64,000 nt of DNA from JABMQW01 sp964439935 (GCA_964439935.1 CAYTPW010000003.1:62001-126000), one strand, 5' to 3'; positions 44,337 through 54,462 are shown, numbered from the stretch's first letter. Made by a program: numbers and translations. Notes: a model not told the origin generated them from the sequence alone.

Positions 44337-45469
44337 GAAAACCACTTTTTAATCCCTTTTGATGGCCTATTTTTACGGCTGATATTCAGCAATATTCCAA
44401 TTCCGGCCATGTTCATCACCAGACCGGACCCGCCATAGCTGATGAGTGGCATCGGTAAACCGGTTGTGGGTAACAGGTTGGTTACAACTGCCGTATTAAT
44501 GAAAGCATAAAAAATGAAACTGAAAGCAATTCCCAGCGCCAGCAGGATACCAAAAGGATCTGTGGCATTCTTGGCAATTTTAATTCCCCGTTGGAAAGCA
44601 ATAAGAAATAGCGTTAACACAATTATGGCGCCGATGAACCCGGTCTCTTCACCAATTATTGAGAAAATGAAATCGGTGTGCGGGGTTGGTAAAAACAGGT
44701 TTTTTTCCATGCTGTTTCCCAGCCCCAGTCCAAATAAACCGCCGTTACCGAGACTGATTAAACTTTGTTGAACCTGGTAACTGGCACCGCCGGTGTCAAT
44801 AGTCGGATTGAAAAAGGAAAGAATCCTGACTCGCCGGTAAGGTTCCATCAGCATGATCGGTATCAGAATGGTAACTGAGCTGGTAATTGTAACAACAATA
44901 TGCGATAATCGAGCACCGCCCAGAAACAGGAGGGTGAAACCGATCACTCCGATAATTGCTGCCGTGCTGAAATCCGGCTGGATAATGATTAAAAACAGGA
45001 TAATCGCTATGATTACCACGGCCGGTAAAAATCCAAAGTAGAAATCAGTTAATTGTTTACGTTTATTATTAGCATATTCCGCCAGATAGATGATTAAACT
45101 CAGCCGAGCAATATCTGATGTCTGGAGCGACAAATAACCCGCCTGGATCCAACGTGCCGGGTTGGGATCGCCCCGCAGGATATAGCTCAGCTTGGTGATC
45201 AATAACAGTCCAATGGAACCAATTAATATAATATTAGCCCATTCCCTGAGGCGGCGGTAATCCAAACGCATGAATACATACAGTACCAGCAGGGCAATAG
45301 CGAGGCGCAGGATTTGTTTCTGCAGGAAATAAGTACCGGTATCATAATGATTGTAGGCCCAGATCGCACTGGCGCTGTATAACATGATCATGCCCACAGT
45401 AGCCAACAGTAGCACGGTAATGATCAGCATCCGATCATAATTTTTCCAGATTAGAGCTAAGCCAGTCAT
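44333..45469 (-). CDS. ftsW: Peptidoglycan glycosyltransferase FtsW
   Basis: A 378-residue SEDS-family polymerase with ten membrane helices that builds septal glycan with its cognate PBP. The signature GLPMPLISYGGSGLV near the C-terminus and QPDFSTA (with the catalytic Asp) are seen. Its position between murD and murG identifies it as FtsW rather than RodA. It overlaps murD by ATGA. Confidence 0.95.
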   Translation of the reverse strand: MTGLALIWKNYDRMLIITVLLLATVGMIMLYSASAIWAYNHYDTGTYFLQKQILRLAIALLVLYVFMRLDYRRLREWANIILIGSIGLLLITKLSYILRGDPNPARWIQAGYLSLQTSDIARLSLIIYLAEYANNKRKQLTDFYFGFLPAVVIIAIILFLIIIQPDFSTAAIIGVIGFTLLFLGGARLSHIVVTITSSVTILIPIMLMEPYRRVRILSFFNPTIDTGGASYQVQQSLISLGNGGLFGLGLGNSMEKNLFLPTPHTDFIFSIIGEETGFIGAIIVLTLFLIAFQRGIKIAKNATDPFGILLALGIAFSFIFYAFINTAVVTNLLPTTGLPMPLISYGGSGLVMNMAGIGILLNISRKNRPSKGIKKWFS

Positions 45470-46848
45470 TGCTTATTTTCCAATTTTTTGATCATTGCCC
45501 GGAATTGATCGCCGCGATCTTCGAAATCACGGTACTGATCAAAGCTAGCGCAGCCTGGGGACAGGAGAACCACATCCCCAGGCACAGCGCTATCCCGTGT
45601 GATCTTAACCGCATCCCTGAGACCTTCAACACATAGCGGTCTCGCCGCATCCTTCAGTGCGGAAAAGATCTGGGTTTGAGCCTGACCGATGGCAATGATT
45701 TGTTTAACTTTATTTTCGAAGTAAGGAATCAGTTCGTGAAAATCACTGCCTTTGTCTTTACCACCCAGAATCAGAATGATCGGGTCAGGAAAACTCTGTA
45801 AGGCCACCTTAACAGCATCCAGGTTGGTAGCCTTGGAATCATTGATATATTTTACGCCATCAATTACCGCCACTTCCTCCAGACGATGTGACACGCCCGT
45901 GAAAGTTTTTATTGCTTCGGCGATAGTTTCATCAGGTACCCCGATCAGATGGGCCGCCGTGGCCGCTGCCAGAAGATTGGCTAGATTGTGGGAGCCGGGA
46001 AGGGCGACCGCATCCAGGGGAATGAGCGTGGCGTGCTCGAAAGAATAAATTTTTCGGTTATTGACTAAATATGTTGTGTTGGCATAGGGTTTCGTGCTGA
46101 ATGGCACCAGCCAGGCCGGACTATTCTGCAGGTATTCAACAAGAACCGGATCATCGAGATTAAAAACAACATAATCATTCTCATCGACGTTCCGGGCAAG
46201 ATTCATTTTTGCGCTGATGTAGTCTCCCATTGTAGAATACCGATCCAGGTGATCTGGTGATATATTCAAGAAAACACTGATCAGGGGTTTGAAATGACGA
46301 ATGAATTCCATCTGAAAACTGGAAATTTCCAGGATATATACCCGGGCCGGGTCAGGGCTCTGGGTTTCCTGAAGCACCATTTTTGAAAAAGGAATACCCA
46401 TATTTCCGGCCAATACACCGTGAATTGTTTCTGTCTGACACATTGTAGCCAAAGCATTCACGGTAGTCGTTTTACCATTAGAACCGGTGACAGCCAGAAC
46501 CATAGCAGAAGTAAACCAACTTGCGAATTCAATTTCGCTGACAATCGGTATCTCAGCAGTCTGAGCCTGTTTGACAATCTCACTATCCTGAGAAATACCA
46601 GGAGAGATAATCCATAGGTCTGCTTTGAAAATCTGTTGACTATGGTCACCGATCTCACCGGCTATTTTCAAGAGTTGCAACTCTTGAAAATTCGCTTTGA
46701 TCATCTCAGTCGCGGAATTATCGCTGACAAAGACCGTGGCACCCAAATAATGGGCCAGATGAGCTGCCGCCAGGCCACTGCGGCTCAACCCAATTACCGA
46801 AATTCTGGTATTTTTTAGATCAATTTTATTTCTGTCGTCGATGTTCAT
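45466..46848 (-). CDS. murD: UDP-MurNAc-L-Ala:D-glutamate ligase
   Basis: A 460-residue cytoplasmic ligase adding D-Glu. Visible are the ATP loop TGSNGKTTTVNAL, the HRLEEV region that joins central and C-terminal domains, and ILGGKDKGSDF. It begins directly next to the mraY stop and overlaps ftsW. Confidence 0.96.
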   Translation of the reverse strand: MNIDDRNKIDLKNTRISVIGLSRSGLAAAHLAHYLGATVFVSDNSATEMIKANFQELQLLKIAGEIGDHSQQIFKADLWIISPGISQDSEIVKQAQTAEIPIVSEIEFASWFTSAMVLAVTGSNGKTTTVNALATMCQTETIHGVLAGNMGIPFSKMVLQETQSPDPARVYILEISSFQMEFIRHFKPLISVFLNISPDHLDRYSTMGDYISAKMNLARNVDENDYVVFNLDDPVLVEYLQNSPAWLVPFSTKPYANTTYLVNNRKIYSFEHATLIPLDAVALPGSHNLANLLAAATAAHLIGVPDETIAEAIKTFTGVSHRLEEVAVIDGVKYINDSKATNLDAVKVALQSFPDPIILILGGKDKGSDFHELIPYFENKVKQIIAIGQAQTQIFSALKDAARPLCVEGLRDAVKITRDSAVPGDVVLLSPGCASFDQYRDFEDRGDQFRAMIKKLENKQ

Positions 46849-47952
46849 TTAACGGATCTTGAATGTGCTCAAACTGAACAGAGCCAGCAGTATGCCGATT
46901 ATCCAGAAGCGAATCACGACCTTGGTTTCGGGCCAGCCTGATAATTCGAAATGGTGATGGATTGGAGCCATCTTAAAGATGCGTTTTCCTTCTCCGGTGC
47001 GCTTCTTCATCCAGTGGAAATACCCAACCTGCAGGATCACCGAGGCAGCCTCGCCGACAAAGACGCCGCCAATGATCAGCAGTAACAATTCTTTTTTCAA
47101 TAATACCGCCAGCGTGCTGAGAGCAGCACCGGTGGCAAGTGAGCCGGTATCACCCATAAATACCTGAGCCGGTGATGCATTGAACCATAGATAGCCCAGA
47201 GCTGCTCCAGCCATAGCAGCAGCGAAAATGGTCAGTTCACCCGCTCCCGGCAGATAAATAATGTTTAGATAATCGGAGAAATCAACTCGGCCGGAGATAT
47301 AAGCCACAGCGGCAAAAACAGTAAAAGCGATTGCAGATAATCCAGCAGCCAAACCGTCCAGTCCGTCAGTTAGATTAACTGCATTACTGAAGCCGGTAAT
47401 TATCAAGATGACGAAGATAGGATAAAAATATCCAAAATCGAGTTCATAATTCTTTAAAAAAGGAATCGACGTGATGCTGCGAATCTCCTGAAATTCGGGA
47501 GCCAGGAAAATCCAGACACTGACAGCCAGACCCAATGTAACCTGGCCAACCAATTTGTAGCGGGCGATCAGGCCGCTTTTGGTTTTGCGGATTGTTTTTA
47601 AATAATCATCGGTAAATCCGATTACTCCCATCCAAATCACCGACATCAGAATAATCAGGACATAAACATTATCCAGCCGGGCAAAAAGGAGGGTGGGGAG
47701 AATTACCGCACTGAGAATGATAATTCCCCCCATTGTGGGCGTGCCCTTCTTTCTCTGATGAGATTGGGGACCATCATCACGGATTTCTTCGCCGATTTGG
47801 TGGCGTATCAGTGTTCGGATGATCCATGGTCCTATAAGGAAACTCATGAGTAACGCCAGGATGGCAGCCGACGTTGCCCTGAATGTGATATATTGAAAAA
47901 TATTTAACCCGGACAGGTAGGATTTCAAGGGATAGAGCAGATGGTAAAGCAT
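46849..47952 (-). CDS. mraY: Phospho-MurNAc-pentapeptide transferase
   Basis: A 367-residue integral membrane enzyme with ten helices that transfers phospho-MurNAc-pentapeptide to undecaprenyl phosphate. FTDDYLKTIRKTKSGL contains the DDxxK region, NLTDGLDGLA a conserved Asp motif and MAPIHHHFE the cytosolic His loop. Its start overlaps the murF stop by one base (TGATG). Confidence 0.97.
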   Translation of the reverse strand: MLYHLLYPLKSYLSGLNIFQYITFRATSAAILALLMSFLIGPWIIRTLIRHQIGEEIRDDGPQSHQRKKGTPTMGGIIILSAVILPTLLFARLDNVYVLIILMSVIWMGVIGFTDDYLKTIRKTKSGLIARYKLVGQVTLGLAVSVWIFLAPEFQEIRSITSIPFLKNYELDFGYFYPIFVILIITGFSNAVNLTDGLDGLAAGLSAIAFTVFAAVAYISGRVDFSDYLNIIYLPGAGELTIFAAAMAGAALGYLWFNASPAQVFMGDTGSLATGAALSTLAVLLKKELLLLIIGGVFVGEAASVILQVGYFHWMKKRTGEGKRIFKMAPIHHHFELSGWPETKVVIRFWIIGILLALFSLSTFKIR

Positions 47953-49295
47953 CAGGATTTACCTAATTCCGCTATTATGGTTTCCATTTCCATACCTCGG
48001 GAACCCTTTACCAGGATTACATCTCCTGGTTTGATAAATTCCTTCAGATCCAGTACCAATTCAGGTTTGTTATAATAATGTTGTGAAAATTCGATTCCGG
48101 ATAGTGCTGATGCTGTATGAGTGCTGTCATTACCGATCATAAATACAGCATCAAGGCAAGCCTCCGAAGCTTTTTCCCCGACTTGAGCATGCAGGGTAGC
48201 CGAAGCTTCGCCCTGCTCAAACATATCGCCAAATACCAGGATATGGCGACCGGAAGTATTATAATGCTTTAAGAAGTCAATTGCTGACGATACTGAAGCC
48301 AGATTAGCATTGTAGCTATCATCTATGATCGTGATATCGCCAAGTTCAACTACTGAACAACGTCCGGCAGGTGCTTTAAAACTGATTACCCGGTTCAGTA
48401 CCGAATTCCAATTTTCGCCCAGAGTTATGCACATTGCAGTGGCAGCTAAGATATTTTTGGCAAAAGCAATATTTTTCGAACCGGTTACAACCATGCGCCC
48501 ATTAATAATTAAAAGAATATTATTGTTATCATCATAGTCAAGGACAGCTGAAAAATCACAGTTCGGTTGAAAGCCAAAACTGATTTTTTCCCCGGGAACC
48601 GCAATCCTGGATACAAGAGGATCATCTTGATTCACAAATGCTGTCCCATGTGTCAATGCCTGAAACAGTTCCCCCTTAGTGCGTGCCACTTCTTCGATAC
48701 TGCCGAATCCTTCCAGATGGGCTGGAGCTACATTGGTAATTATCCCATGGGTTGGTTGGGCTAGTCGTGCCAGCAGAGCAATATCACCAGGTTGATTGGC
48801 GCCCATTTCCAGTATGGATAGGTTGTGTTTAGCCGTCAGTCTCAGCAGTGTCAATGGCAAACCAATGGATGTATTGAAATTGCCCTGGGTCACGTGGACC
48901 CTATGACTGTTGAACAGGAGGTGAGCCAGCAAATCCTTGGTGGAAGTCTTACCATTTGAACCGGTTATACCGACAACTGGTGCGGTAAACAGAGAGCGCC
49001 AGAGACCGGCAATTTTCCCTATGGTATGCACCGGGTCATTAACTTGAATCTGGATAAAGTTTCCAAGGTTTTCATCAATTCGTGTTACCAGAGCAATCTG
49101 GCATCCGGCCTTGTTTACCTGTGCCAGATAATTATGTCCATCGGTCGTCTCGCCACTGATGGCAACGAACAAATCGCCCGGAAGACATTCGCGACTATCA
49201 GTTGCAATCCCGGTTGGTGGTTTGTTTAGCGTAACACCGGTAATGTCCTGCAATAGACTGGCAAAGTGTGGTGGATCTGGCAGGCTAACGCGCAT
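47952..49295 (-). CDS. murF: UDP-MurNAc-tripeptide:D-Ala-D-Ala ligase
   Basis: A 447-residue ligase that adds the terminal D-Ala-D-Ala. The ATP loop GITGSNGKTSTKDLL, EMGANQPGDIALL and DDSYNANLASV are MurF features. The ATG at 49295 within the end of murE is preferred to an upstream TTG at 49310 that has no ribosome-binding site. Confidence 0.95.
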   Translation of the reverse strand: MRVSLPDPPHFASLLQDITGVTLNKPPTGIATDSRECLPGDLFVAISGETTDGHNYLAQVNKAGCQIALVTRIDENLGNFIQIQVNDPVHTIGKIAGLWRSLFTAPVVGITGSNGKTSTKDLLAHLLFNSHRVHVTQGNFNTSIGLPLTLLRLTAKHNLSILEMGANQPGDIALLARLAQPTHGIITNVAPAHLEGFGSIEEVARTKGELFQALTHGTAFVNQDDPLVSRIAVPGEKISFGFQPNCDFSAVLDYDDNNNILLIINGRMVVTGSKNIAFAKNILAATAMCITLGENWNSVLNRVISFKAPAGRCSVVELGDITIIDDSYNANLASVSSAIDFLKHYNTSGRHILVFGDMFEQGEASATLHAQVGEKASEACLDAVFMIGNDSTHTASALSGIEFSQHYYNKPELVLDLKEFIKPGDVILVKGSRGMEMETIIAELGKS

Positions 49296-50742
49296 TCGTG
49301 AACTGCTCAATTATATTAATATCAGAATAAAATACTTTTTCACCGGCGATATCTTGATATTCTTCGCGCCCTTTGCCGAATACGACAACCACATCACCTT
49401 CCCGCAATTCCTGCAATGCTTTTTCCAGGGCTGCACCACGATCATCAAAGACTTCGTAATTGGACTTGGTGAAACCGGCGATTGTATCGGCATTAATTTG
49501 GTCGATATCCTCGAACCGGGGATTATCCGGAGTAAGGAAACAGCGATGGCAGTATTTTTCGGCAATGGCAGCCATCTCAGGCCGTTTGCTGCGATCGCGA
49601 TCACCTCCGCAACCGAATACCAATGTCATCCGGGCTTTTTCATCCATGATCCGGCTGATAGATTCAAGAACTTTCTGGTAAGCATCCGGTGTATGGGCAT
49701 AATCAACGACTACACTACCACCGGTCCTGGTTGTAAATCGTTCCACCCGGCCGGGGATCTGCTGGCATTCTTCGATTCCTTTGGCAATTGCATCCGGCGC
49801 GATACCTAATGCCCAGGCGGTGGTTGCTGCAGTCAGAATATTTTCCAGATTGAAACTGCCGATCAATTGGGAGCGAACAAAAATCCGGTGATCACCGATT
49901 TCTATAATACCTTTAATGCCTTCCAGTGTAGCTTTCCAGTCGATATAGTGAGCATCTCCTTGAATGGTCATCGAAGTTGTAACGGCAGGAGCCGGACATT
50001 CCGGCTTTAGTTTTTTACCAAACTCGTCATCAATATTGATAATAGCTGTTGATGTGATTGGCAGCATCTTGAATAAATGAGCCTTGGCCAGGTAATATTC
50101 TTCCATATTGCCATGATAATCCAGGTGCTCCTTGGTCAGATTTGTGAAGGCAGCGATATTGAAATCCACATTTGCCACACGTTGCTGATGTAATGCGTGT
50201 GACGATACTTCCATAACGACATGGGTGTAACCATTGGTCAATAGATCAGCAAATAATTTTTGCAGGTTAGCGGCATCCAGGGTTGTCAGCGATTTACTTT
50301 GTGATGACTCACCGGCAAATACACCCAGAGTTCCCAACAGGGCTGATTTAACTGTACTGGTTTTCAGGATAGAATCGATCAGGAATGAGACAGTTGTTTT
50401 ACCATTGGTGCCGGTAATTCCCACAACCGTCATTTTAGTAGATGGATAGTCATAAAATTCAGCGGCGATCAACGATTCCGCTCGACGGGGATCATTGACC
50501 CTGATTCGGGGTACCGGAAGTTCAGGCATATCCCTGCTATCGGTAATGACCGCCACAGCACCATTTTTCAGTGCCTGGTCAATGAAATCATGACCATCTT
50601 GCTGAGTACCGGGTATCGCAATAAAGACAAAACCTTTCTCGACGGTTCGGGAATCAGATGTCAAGCCATAAATCGGAATTTGGGGAATTGCTTCCAATCC
50701 GGACACCAGGCCTGCCAGCAATCGGTGTAGATAGCGTTTCAT
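49285..50742 (-). CDS. murE: UDP-MurNAc-dipeptide:diaminopimelate ligase
   Basis: A 485-residue ligase adding the third amino acid of the stem peptide. The ATP loop GITGTNGKTTVSFL is intact, and the substrate-specificity motif reads DNPRFED; DNPR is known to select meso-diaminopimelate, so the peptidoglycan is likely A1-gamma/DAP type. It overlaps ftsI by ATGA. Confidence 0.96.
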   Translation of the reverse strand: MKRYLHRLLAGLVSGLEAIPQIPIYGLTSDSRTVEKGFVFIAIPGTQQDGHDFIDQALKNGAVAVITDSRDMPELPVPRIRVNDPRRAESLIAAEFYDYPSTKMTVVGITGTNGKTTVSFLIDSILKTSTVKSALLGTLGVFAGESSQSKSLTTLDAANLQKLFADLLTNGYTHVVMEVSSHALHQQRVANVDFNIAAFTNLTKEHLDYHGNMEEYYLAKAHLFKMLPITSTAIINIDDEFGKKLKPECPAPAVTTSMTIQGDAHYIDWKATLEGIKGIIEIGDHRIFVRSQLIGSFNLENILTAATTAWALGIAPDAIAKGIEECQQIPGRVERFTTRTGGSVVVDYAHTPDAYQKVLESISRIMDEKARMTLVFGCGGDRDRSKRPEMAAIAEKYCHRCFLTPDNPRFEDIDQINADTIAGFTKSNYEVFDDRGAALEKALQELREGDVVVVFGKGREEYQDIAGEKVFYSDINIIEQFTNAR

Positions 50743-52727
50743 TTCAGGCCGATCACGCAGATTGAATTTGTTTGAACGGTTAAGCCTGGCCGCGGACTCT
50801 GCCAGGCGACAGTTCCAGAACCCTGAAACTTGGGAATCAACCCGGCAGTGCGGATCGTCTTCAGTGCTTTACGCAGGCTCATTCCTCGAATATCCGGTAT
50901 AATACATTGTGTGGCTGAAGTTAGTGTCGGTTCTGCCTGGGCAACCGTAGATAATGTGATCATATCAGCTGGTTTCGGTTTAGAATCATCATCTTCTACC
51001 GCAACTGATTCAGTTGTTTGTTGATTGGTCCGTTGAGCTGAGACTAATACTATATTGTCATCAAGATTGATGATACGTTGGACTACGCGCTTGAAAAGTG
51101 GTGCGGCACCAATCCCACCCCAATGGTAACCCAGTTCTGGTTCGTCGAGCACAAATACGCCCACAATCTGGGGATTCTTAGCCGGAAAGAAACCGGCAAA
51201 ATTGGATATAAAAGCGGTTTTAGAATAACGCTTATTTATGAATTTCTGTGCTGTACCGGTTTTCCCGGCAATCGACCAGCCAGGAATATGAGCATTCGAG
51301 CCGGTTCCCGTAGCCACTGCCCGCGTCAGCATACCCGTCAGCTCCTGCATCACAACCTGATCAGCAACTTTCCGTACAACTTCCGGACGATTGGAATATA
51401 CAATGCCTCCATTTTGATCAACGATCCGGTCAATGATCCGTGGCTGCATCAGGATGCCACCATTGGCCACCGTAGCAAAGGCACTGGCTAATTGCAGGGC
51501 TGTTACGCCGACTTCATATCCGATAGATAATTCTGCCAAAGAAATATCGGTCCACTCGCGCGTATTCCTCAAAATCCCTGATGTTTCGCCGATCAAGCCG
51601 ATATTGGTCTGGGCTCCGAAACCGTAATCCCGTGAATACCGGTATAAACTATTGGATCCAATTCGTTCGGCAATCTTGATGATGCCCACATTGCTGGATT
51701 GTTCCATGATCTGGGAGAAATTCAAAAGACCGAAACTTTCCCAGTCCTGAATAATCTTACCGGCATAGGAGTATTTTCCGCCTTCGCAATTGAATTCCTC
51801 TTCAATCCCTACCGTCCGCTGATCCAAAGCAGCGGTGGCACAGACTATTTTATAGGTCGATCCCGGCTCAAACTGGTCGGTGATTACGCGATTTTTCTGA
51901 TTCTCGACCGGGGAACGGCCTGGTGCACCGGGGTCAAAGTCGGGTACGGAGGCCATTGCAATGATCGAACCATCGTGGGGATTGATCAGAATACCGCTGG
52001 CTGAACTGGCTTTGGTTTCATTCACACGCCGTTTCAATTCTTCCTGGAGGAGTGTCTGGTATTCAAGGTCGATTGTCAGGTAGATATTGGAGCCGTCTGC
52101 TGGTTGGTTAAATGGATAGCTGATGTCGCGCTGGGTTTTACCGAGACCGTCCGCCCGCTTCACCATCCAACCGGGTTCCCCCCTGAGAAAACGGTCGTAT
52201 TTCAGTTCTATTCCGGCGATACCTTCCCCGTCAACATTAATGAAGCCGAGGATCTGGCCGGCGATATTATGATGGGGATAATTACGGCTGACCTGCTTTT
52301 CAATCACCAGTCCGGCGATTTGTTTGTCCATCAGCAATTCGCATTCCTGACTCTGAAGATTGCGTTCCAAGTACAGAAATGGTTTATCTGATTCAAATCT
52401 GGCGAAATAATGATCCCGGCTTTTCCCGGTGATTCGACTCATAATAGTGGCAATCGAATCCTTTTCAGTTATTTTTGCCGGATGAATTCCAACTGAATAA
52501 TGGATTATGTTTGAAGTAAGAGCCAATCCGTTCCGGTCATAAACAGTACCGCGGGTAGCAGGGATAGCCTCTTTTACTTGGGCTTGACGCTTACCACGGA
52601 TGCGGTAATCATCACCATCGATTACCTGTACCTGAAACAGGCGGACGACCAAAACGACCCAACATAGCAGGATTATGGAGGACAGAATGGTAATCCGGGT
52701 GCGGTATTTCAAATAGGCTTTAGTCAT
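50739..52727 (-). CDS. ftsI: Division transpeptidase (class B PBP3) with one PASTA domain
   Basis: A 662-residue class B penicillin-binding protein that cross-links septal peptidoglycan. After an N-terminal membrane helix and a dimerisation domain come SxxK in GSTYKIV, SxN in SSNVGI and KTG in GKTGTAQ. After a short linker (about residue 585 on) a single PASTA domain is present (IPDIRGMSLRKALKTIRTAGL). The ATG at 52727, behind a G-rich stretch and overlapping the ftsL stop, is preferred; an upstream frame would add 13 residues inside ftsL. A PASTA domain on FtsI is more common in Gram-positive bacteria but is also known in Bacteroidota. Confidence 0.95.
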   Translation of the reverse strand: MTKAYLKYRTRITILSSIILLCWVVLVVRLFQVQVIDGDDYRIRGKRQAQVKEAIPATRGTVYDRNGLALTSNIIHYSVGIHPAKITEKDSIATIMSRITGKSRDHYFARFESDKPFLYLERNLQSQECELLMDKQIAGLVIEKQVSRNYPHHNIAGQILGFINVDGEGIAGIELKYDRFLRGEPGWMVKRADGLGKTQRDISYPFNQPADGSNIYLTIDLEYQTLLQEELKRRVNETKASSASGILINPHDGSIIAMASVPDFDPGAPGRSPVENQKNRVITDQFEPGSTYKIVCATAALDQRTVGIEEEFNCEGGKYSYAGKIIQDWESFGLLNFSQIMEQSSNVGIIKIAERIGSNSLYRYSRDYGFGAQTNIGLIGETSGILRNTREWTDISLAELSIGYEVGVTALQLASAFATVANGGILMQPRIIDRIVDQNGGIVYSNRPEVVRKVADQVVMQELTGMLTRAVATGTGSNAHIPGWSIAGKTGTAQKFINKRYSKTAFISNFAGFFPAKNPQIVGVFVLDEPELGYHWGGIGAAPLFKRVVQRIINLDDNIVLVSAQRTNQQTTESVAVEDDDSKPKPADMITLSTVAQAEPTLTSATQCIIPDIRGMSLRKALKTIRTAGLIPKFQGSGTVAWQSPRPGLTVQTNSICVIGLK

Positions 52728-53052
52728 CACCCCACCCGATTGTGCTGTAATCAACATAGACCACAATTGATTCCGGTGCCGCTGTTACCATCCCCAATTC
52801 GTCGCGAGCGATGCTGGTGATCCGGTCAATCCGCTCGAGCCGGGCGATGGTATTTGTCAGCAGTTTGTTGTCGTTGAGCAGGCCAGCGGCAACTTTCTCA
52901 AGTGCTGACACGTCGCGAATAGTCAAGTTGATTTCGTTATATACCCACAGGTAGACCAACAGGCCGGTGATCGAGAATATTGAAATGAAGAAAAAAGTCA
53001 CCGTTTGGATGAATTCTTTTTTCCGCTTGGATGTTCGACGTCGTGCAACCAT
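52720..53052 (-). CDS. ftsL: FtsL-like division protein
   Basis: A 110-residue bitopic protein with a very basic N-terminus (ARRRTSKRKK), a membrane helix (about 18-38) and a periplasmic coiled coil with Leu heptads (VAAGLLNDNKLLTNTIARLERID). The order rsmH-ftsL-ftsI supports the call despite low sequence conservation. It overlaps rsmH by one base. Confidence 0.85.
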   Translation of the reverse strand: MVARRRTSKRKKEFIQTVTFFFISIFSITGLLVYLWVYNEINLTIRDVSALEKVAAGLLNDNKLLTNTIARLERIDRITSIARDELGMVTAAPESIVVYVDYSTIGWGDD

Positions 53053-53948
53053 CAGGAGATCCGTTCTGCGACGCGCAGTTTAGCCGGTTTGGACCGACGG
53101 TTGCTTCCAACTTCTCCATCAGACGGACGCAATGGTTTTTTAGTCAATATTTTATAAGTACCTTCGCTGGACAATCGCCGAAAGGTCTGTTTGACCAGAC
53201 GATCCTCGAGCGAGTGGTAGCTGATGATTACGATCCGGCCGTTAATCGTCAGCCAGTTTGCGAAACTGTCCAGGAATTCTGCCAGTTTTTCCAACTCACT
53301 GTTGACTGCGATCCGTAAAGCCTGGAAAACCCGTGCCAGGCTACGATTGCGATGAGCAGGAGGAGTGACGCGGCGGATTGCTTCGGTCACCTGCGCGATA
53401 GAATCTAGTGTTGGTGCTTTTTTAAGAGCGCGGGCGATCGAATGCGAGCGACGTTCTTCGCCATATTTATAGATCAGATCGGCCAGCTCTGATTCACTGG
53501 TAGCACGGATCAAGTCGCTGGCGGGACGGCCACCTGATTGATCGAAACGCATATCCAGGGGACCGTTGCTTTGATAGGAAAAACCACGCTCCGGTAGATT
53601 TAGTTGGAGGGAAGATACACCAAGGTCAAGCAGGATACCATTCACCTCGGTGATTCCTTGTCTCTGCAGGATTTGGGGGAAATCGCTGTAGGAAGCGTGG
53701 TGGAGAGAAACGGGTGGTGAAGAGGCGCCAATTTGCGAGCGGGCAATGTTCAGCGCCTCCTCATCCAGATCAAACCCGATAAGTTTTCCCTGCTGTGAAA
53801 GCAGGGAGTGGATGGCAGTGGCGTGCCCCCCGAGACCAATGGTCCCGTCCAGATAAATGCCGTTGGATTGAACCGACAGCCCGTCCAACACTTCTATGAC
53901 CATAACAGGCACATGCGACCGGGCGTCCAGTAAATCCGTAGACGACAT
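53052..53948 (-). CDS. rsmH: 16S rRNA (cytosine1402-N4)-methyltransferase
   Basis: A 298-residue SAM-dependent enzyme (MraW). HVPVMVIEVLDGL, GTIGLGGHA and LLDLGVSSLQL are family signatures, with ISYHSLEDRLVK near the C-terminus. The start ATG at 53948 overlaps the mraZ stop (TGATG); an upstream TTG would add one residue only. Confidence 0.96.
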   Translation of the reverse strand: MSSTDLLDARSHVPVMVIEVLDGLSVQSNGIYLDGTIGLGGHATAIHSLLSQQGKLIGFDLDEEALNIARSQIGASSPPVSLHHASYSDFPQILQRQGITEVNGILLDLGVSSLQLNLPERGFSYQSNGPLDMRFDQSGGRPASDLIRATSESELADLIYKYGEERRSHSIARALKKAPTLDSIAQVTEAIRRVTPPAHRNRSLARVFQALRIAVNSELEKLAEFLDSFANWLTINGRIVIISYHSLEDRLVKQTFRRLSSEGTYKILTKKPLRPSDGEVGSNRRSKPAKLRVAERIS

Positions 53949-54412
53949 CAAAGAATAATTTTATTAGCCAGTTCTTCATAGGCGGCAGGGTCTAGCTCCT
54001 GGTTGGTCTGGTCTACCTGATCCATGTTAACGGGATTCCAGATTTCGATTTTGTTGACCATGCCAATGATCAGGACATCTTTATCCAGACTGGCATAGTC
54101 GATCAGAGCCTGTGGAATCTGAATTCGGCCCTGTTTATCGTAGGTTGAAAAAGTAGCGTAGCGGGTGGTGCTGCGGATCACAGTTCGGTTCATTGCCGAA
54201 AGGGAAGACAGGTTGCGTAATTCGGCCATGATATCCTGCCAGATGATCTGGGGATAGACCCAGACGCAGGGGTCCTGGCCTTTGGTAACGACGAAAGTCT
54301 GCTGGTTATCTTCTGACAGGACCTGCCGGAACTTGGCCGGAATATTAACGCGACCTTTGGCGTCAATAGTATAGGCGTACTCGCCAATAAATGTATTTTC
54401 GTTCAGTGCCAT
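53948..54412 (-). CDS. mraZ: Transcriptional regulator MraZ
   Basis: A 154-residue DNA-binding protein with two AbrB-like (swapped-hairpin) MraZ domains, opening FIGEYAYTIDAKGRVNIPAKFR and repeating TYDKQGRIQIPQALIDYA. In Escherichia coli MraZ binds TGGGN repeats in its own promoter and represses dcw genes. Here it is first in the cluster with two TGGGT boxes 35-50 bases upstream of its ATG, so autoregulation is likely. Confidence 0.95.
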   Translation of the reverse strand: MALNENTFIGEYAYTIDAKGRVNIPAKFRQVLSEDNQQTFVVTKGQDPCVWVYPQIIWQDIMAELRNLSSLSAMNRTVIRSTTRYATFSTYDKQGRIQIPQALIDYASLDKDVLIIGMVNKIEIWNPVNMDQVDQTNQELDPAAYEELANKIIL

Positions 54413-54447
54413 CCGCTCAGTTTCGCTAGTAATTATAAGGGATAATT

Positions 54448-54462
54448 ACCCACAACTACCCA
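54448..54462 (-). promoter_or_regulatory. MraZ operator (two TGGGT boxes)
   Basis: Read leftward, TGGGT (54462-54458), AGTTG, TGGGT (54452-54448): two direct repeats with exactly five bases between them, as described for MraZ boxes in Escherichia coli (TGGGN with 5-base spacers). Five bases further on is TCCCT rather than a third box. The first box abuts the putative -7 element TTAGTTTG. Confidence 0.82.

Noticed and set aside
54432..54437. TATAAT as the main mraZ promoter
   Set aside because: No acceptable -35 hexamer 16-18 bases upstream; the TTG-N20-TTAGTTTG element fits the MraZ boxes better.
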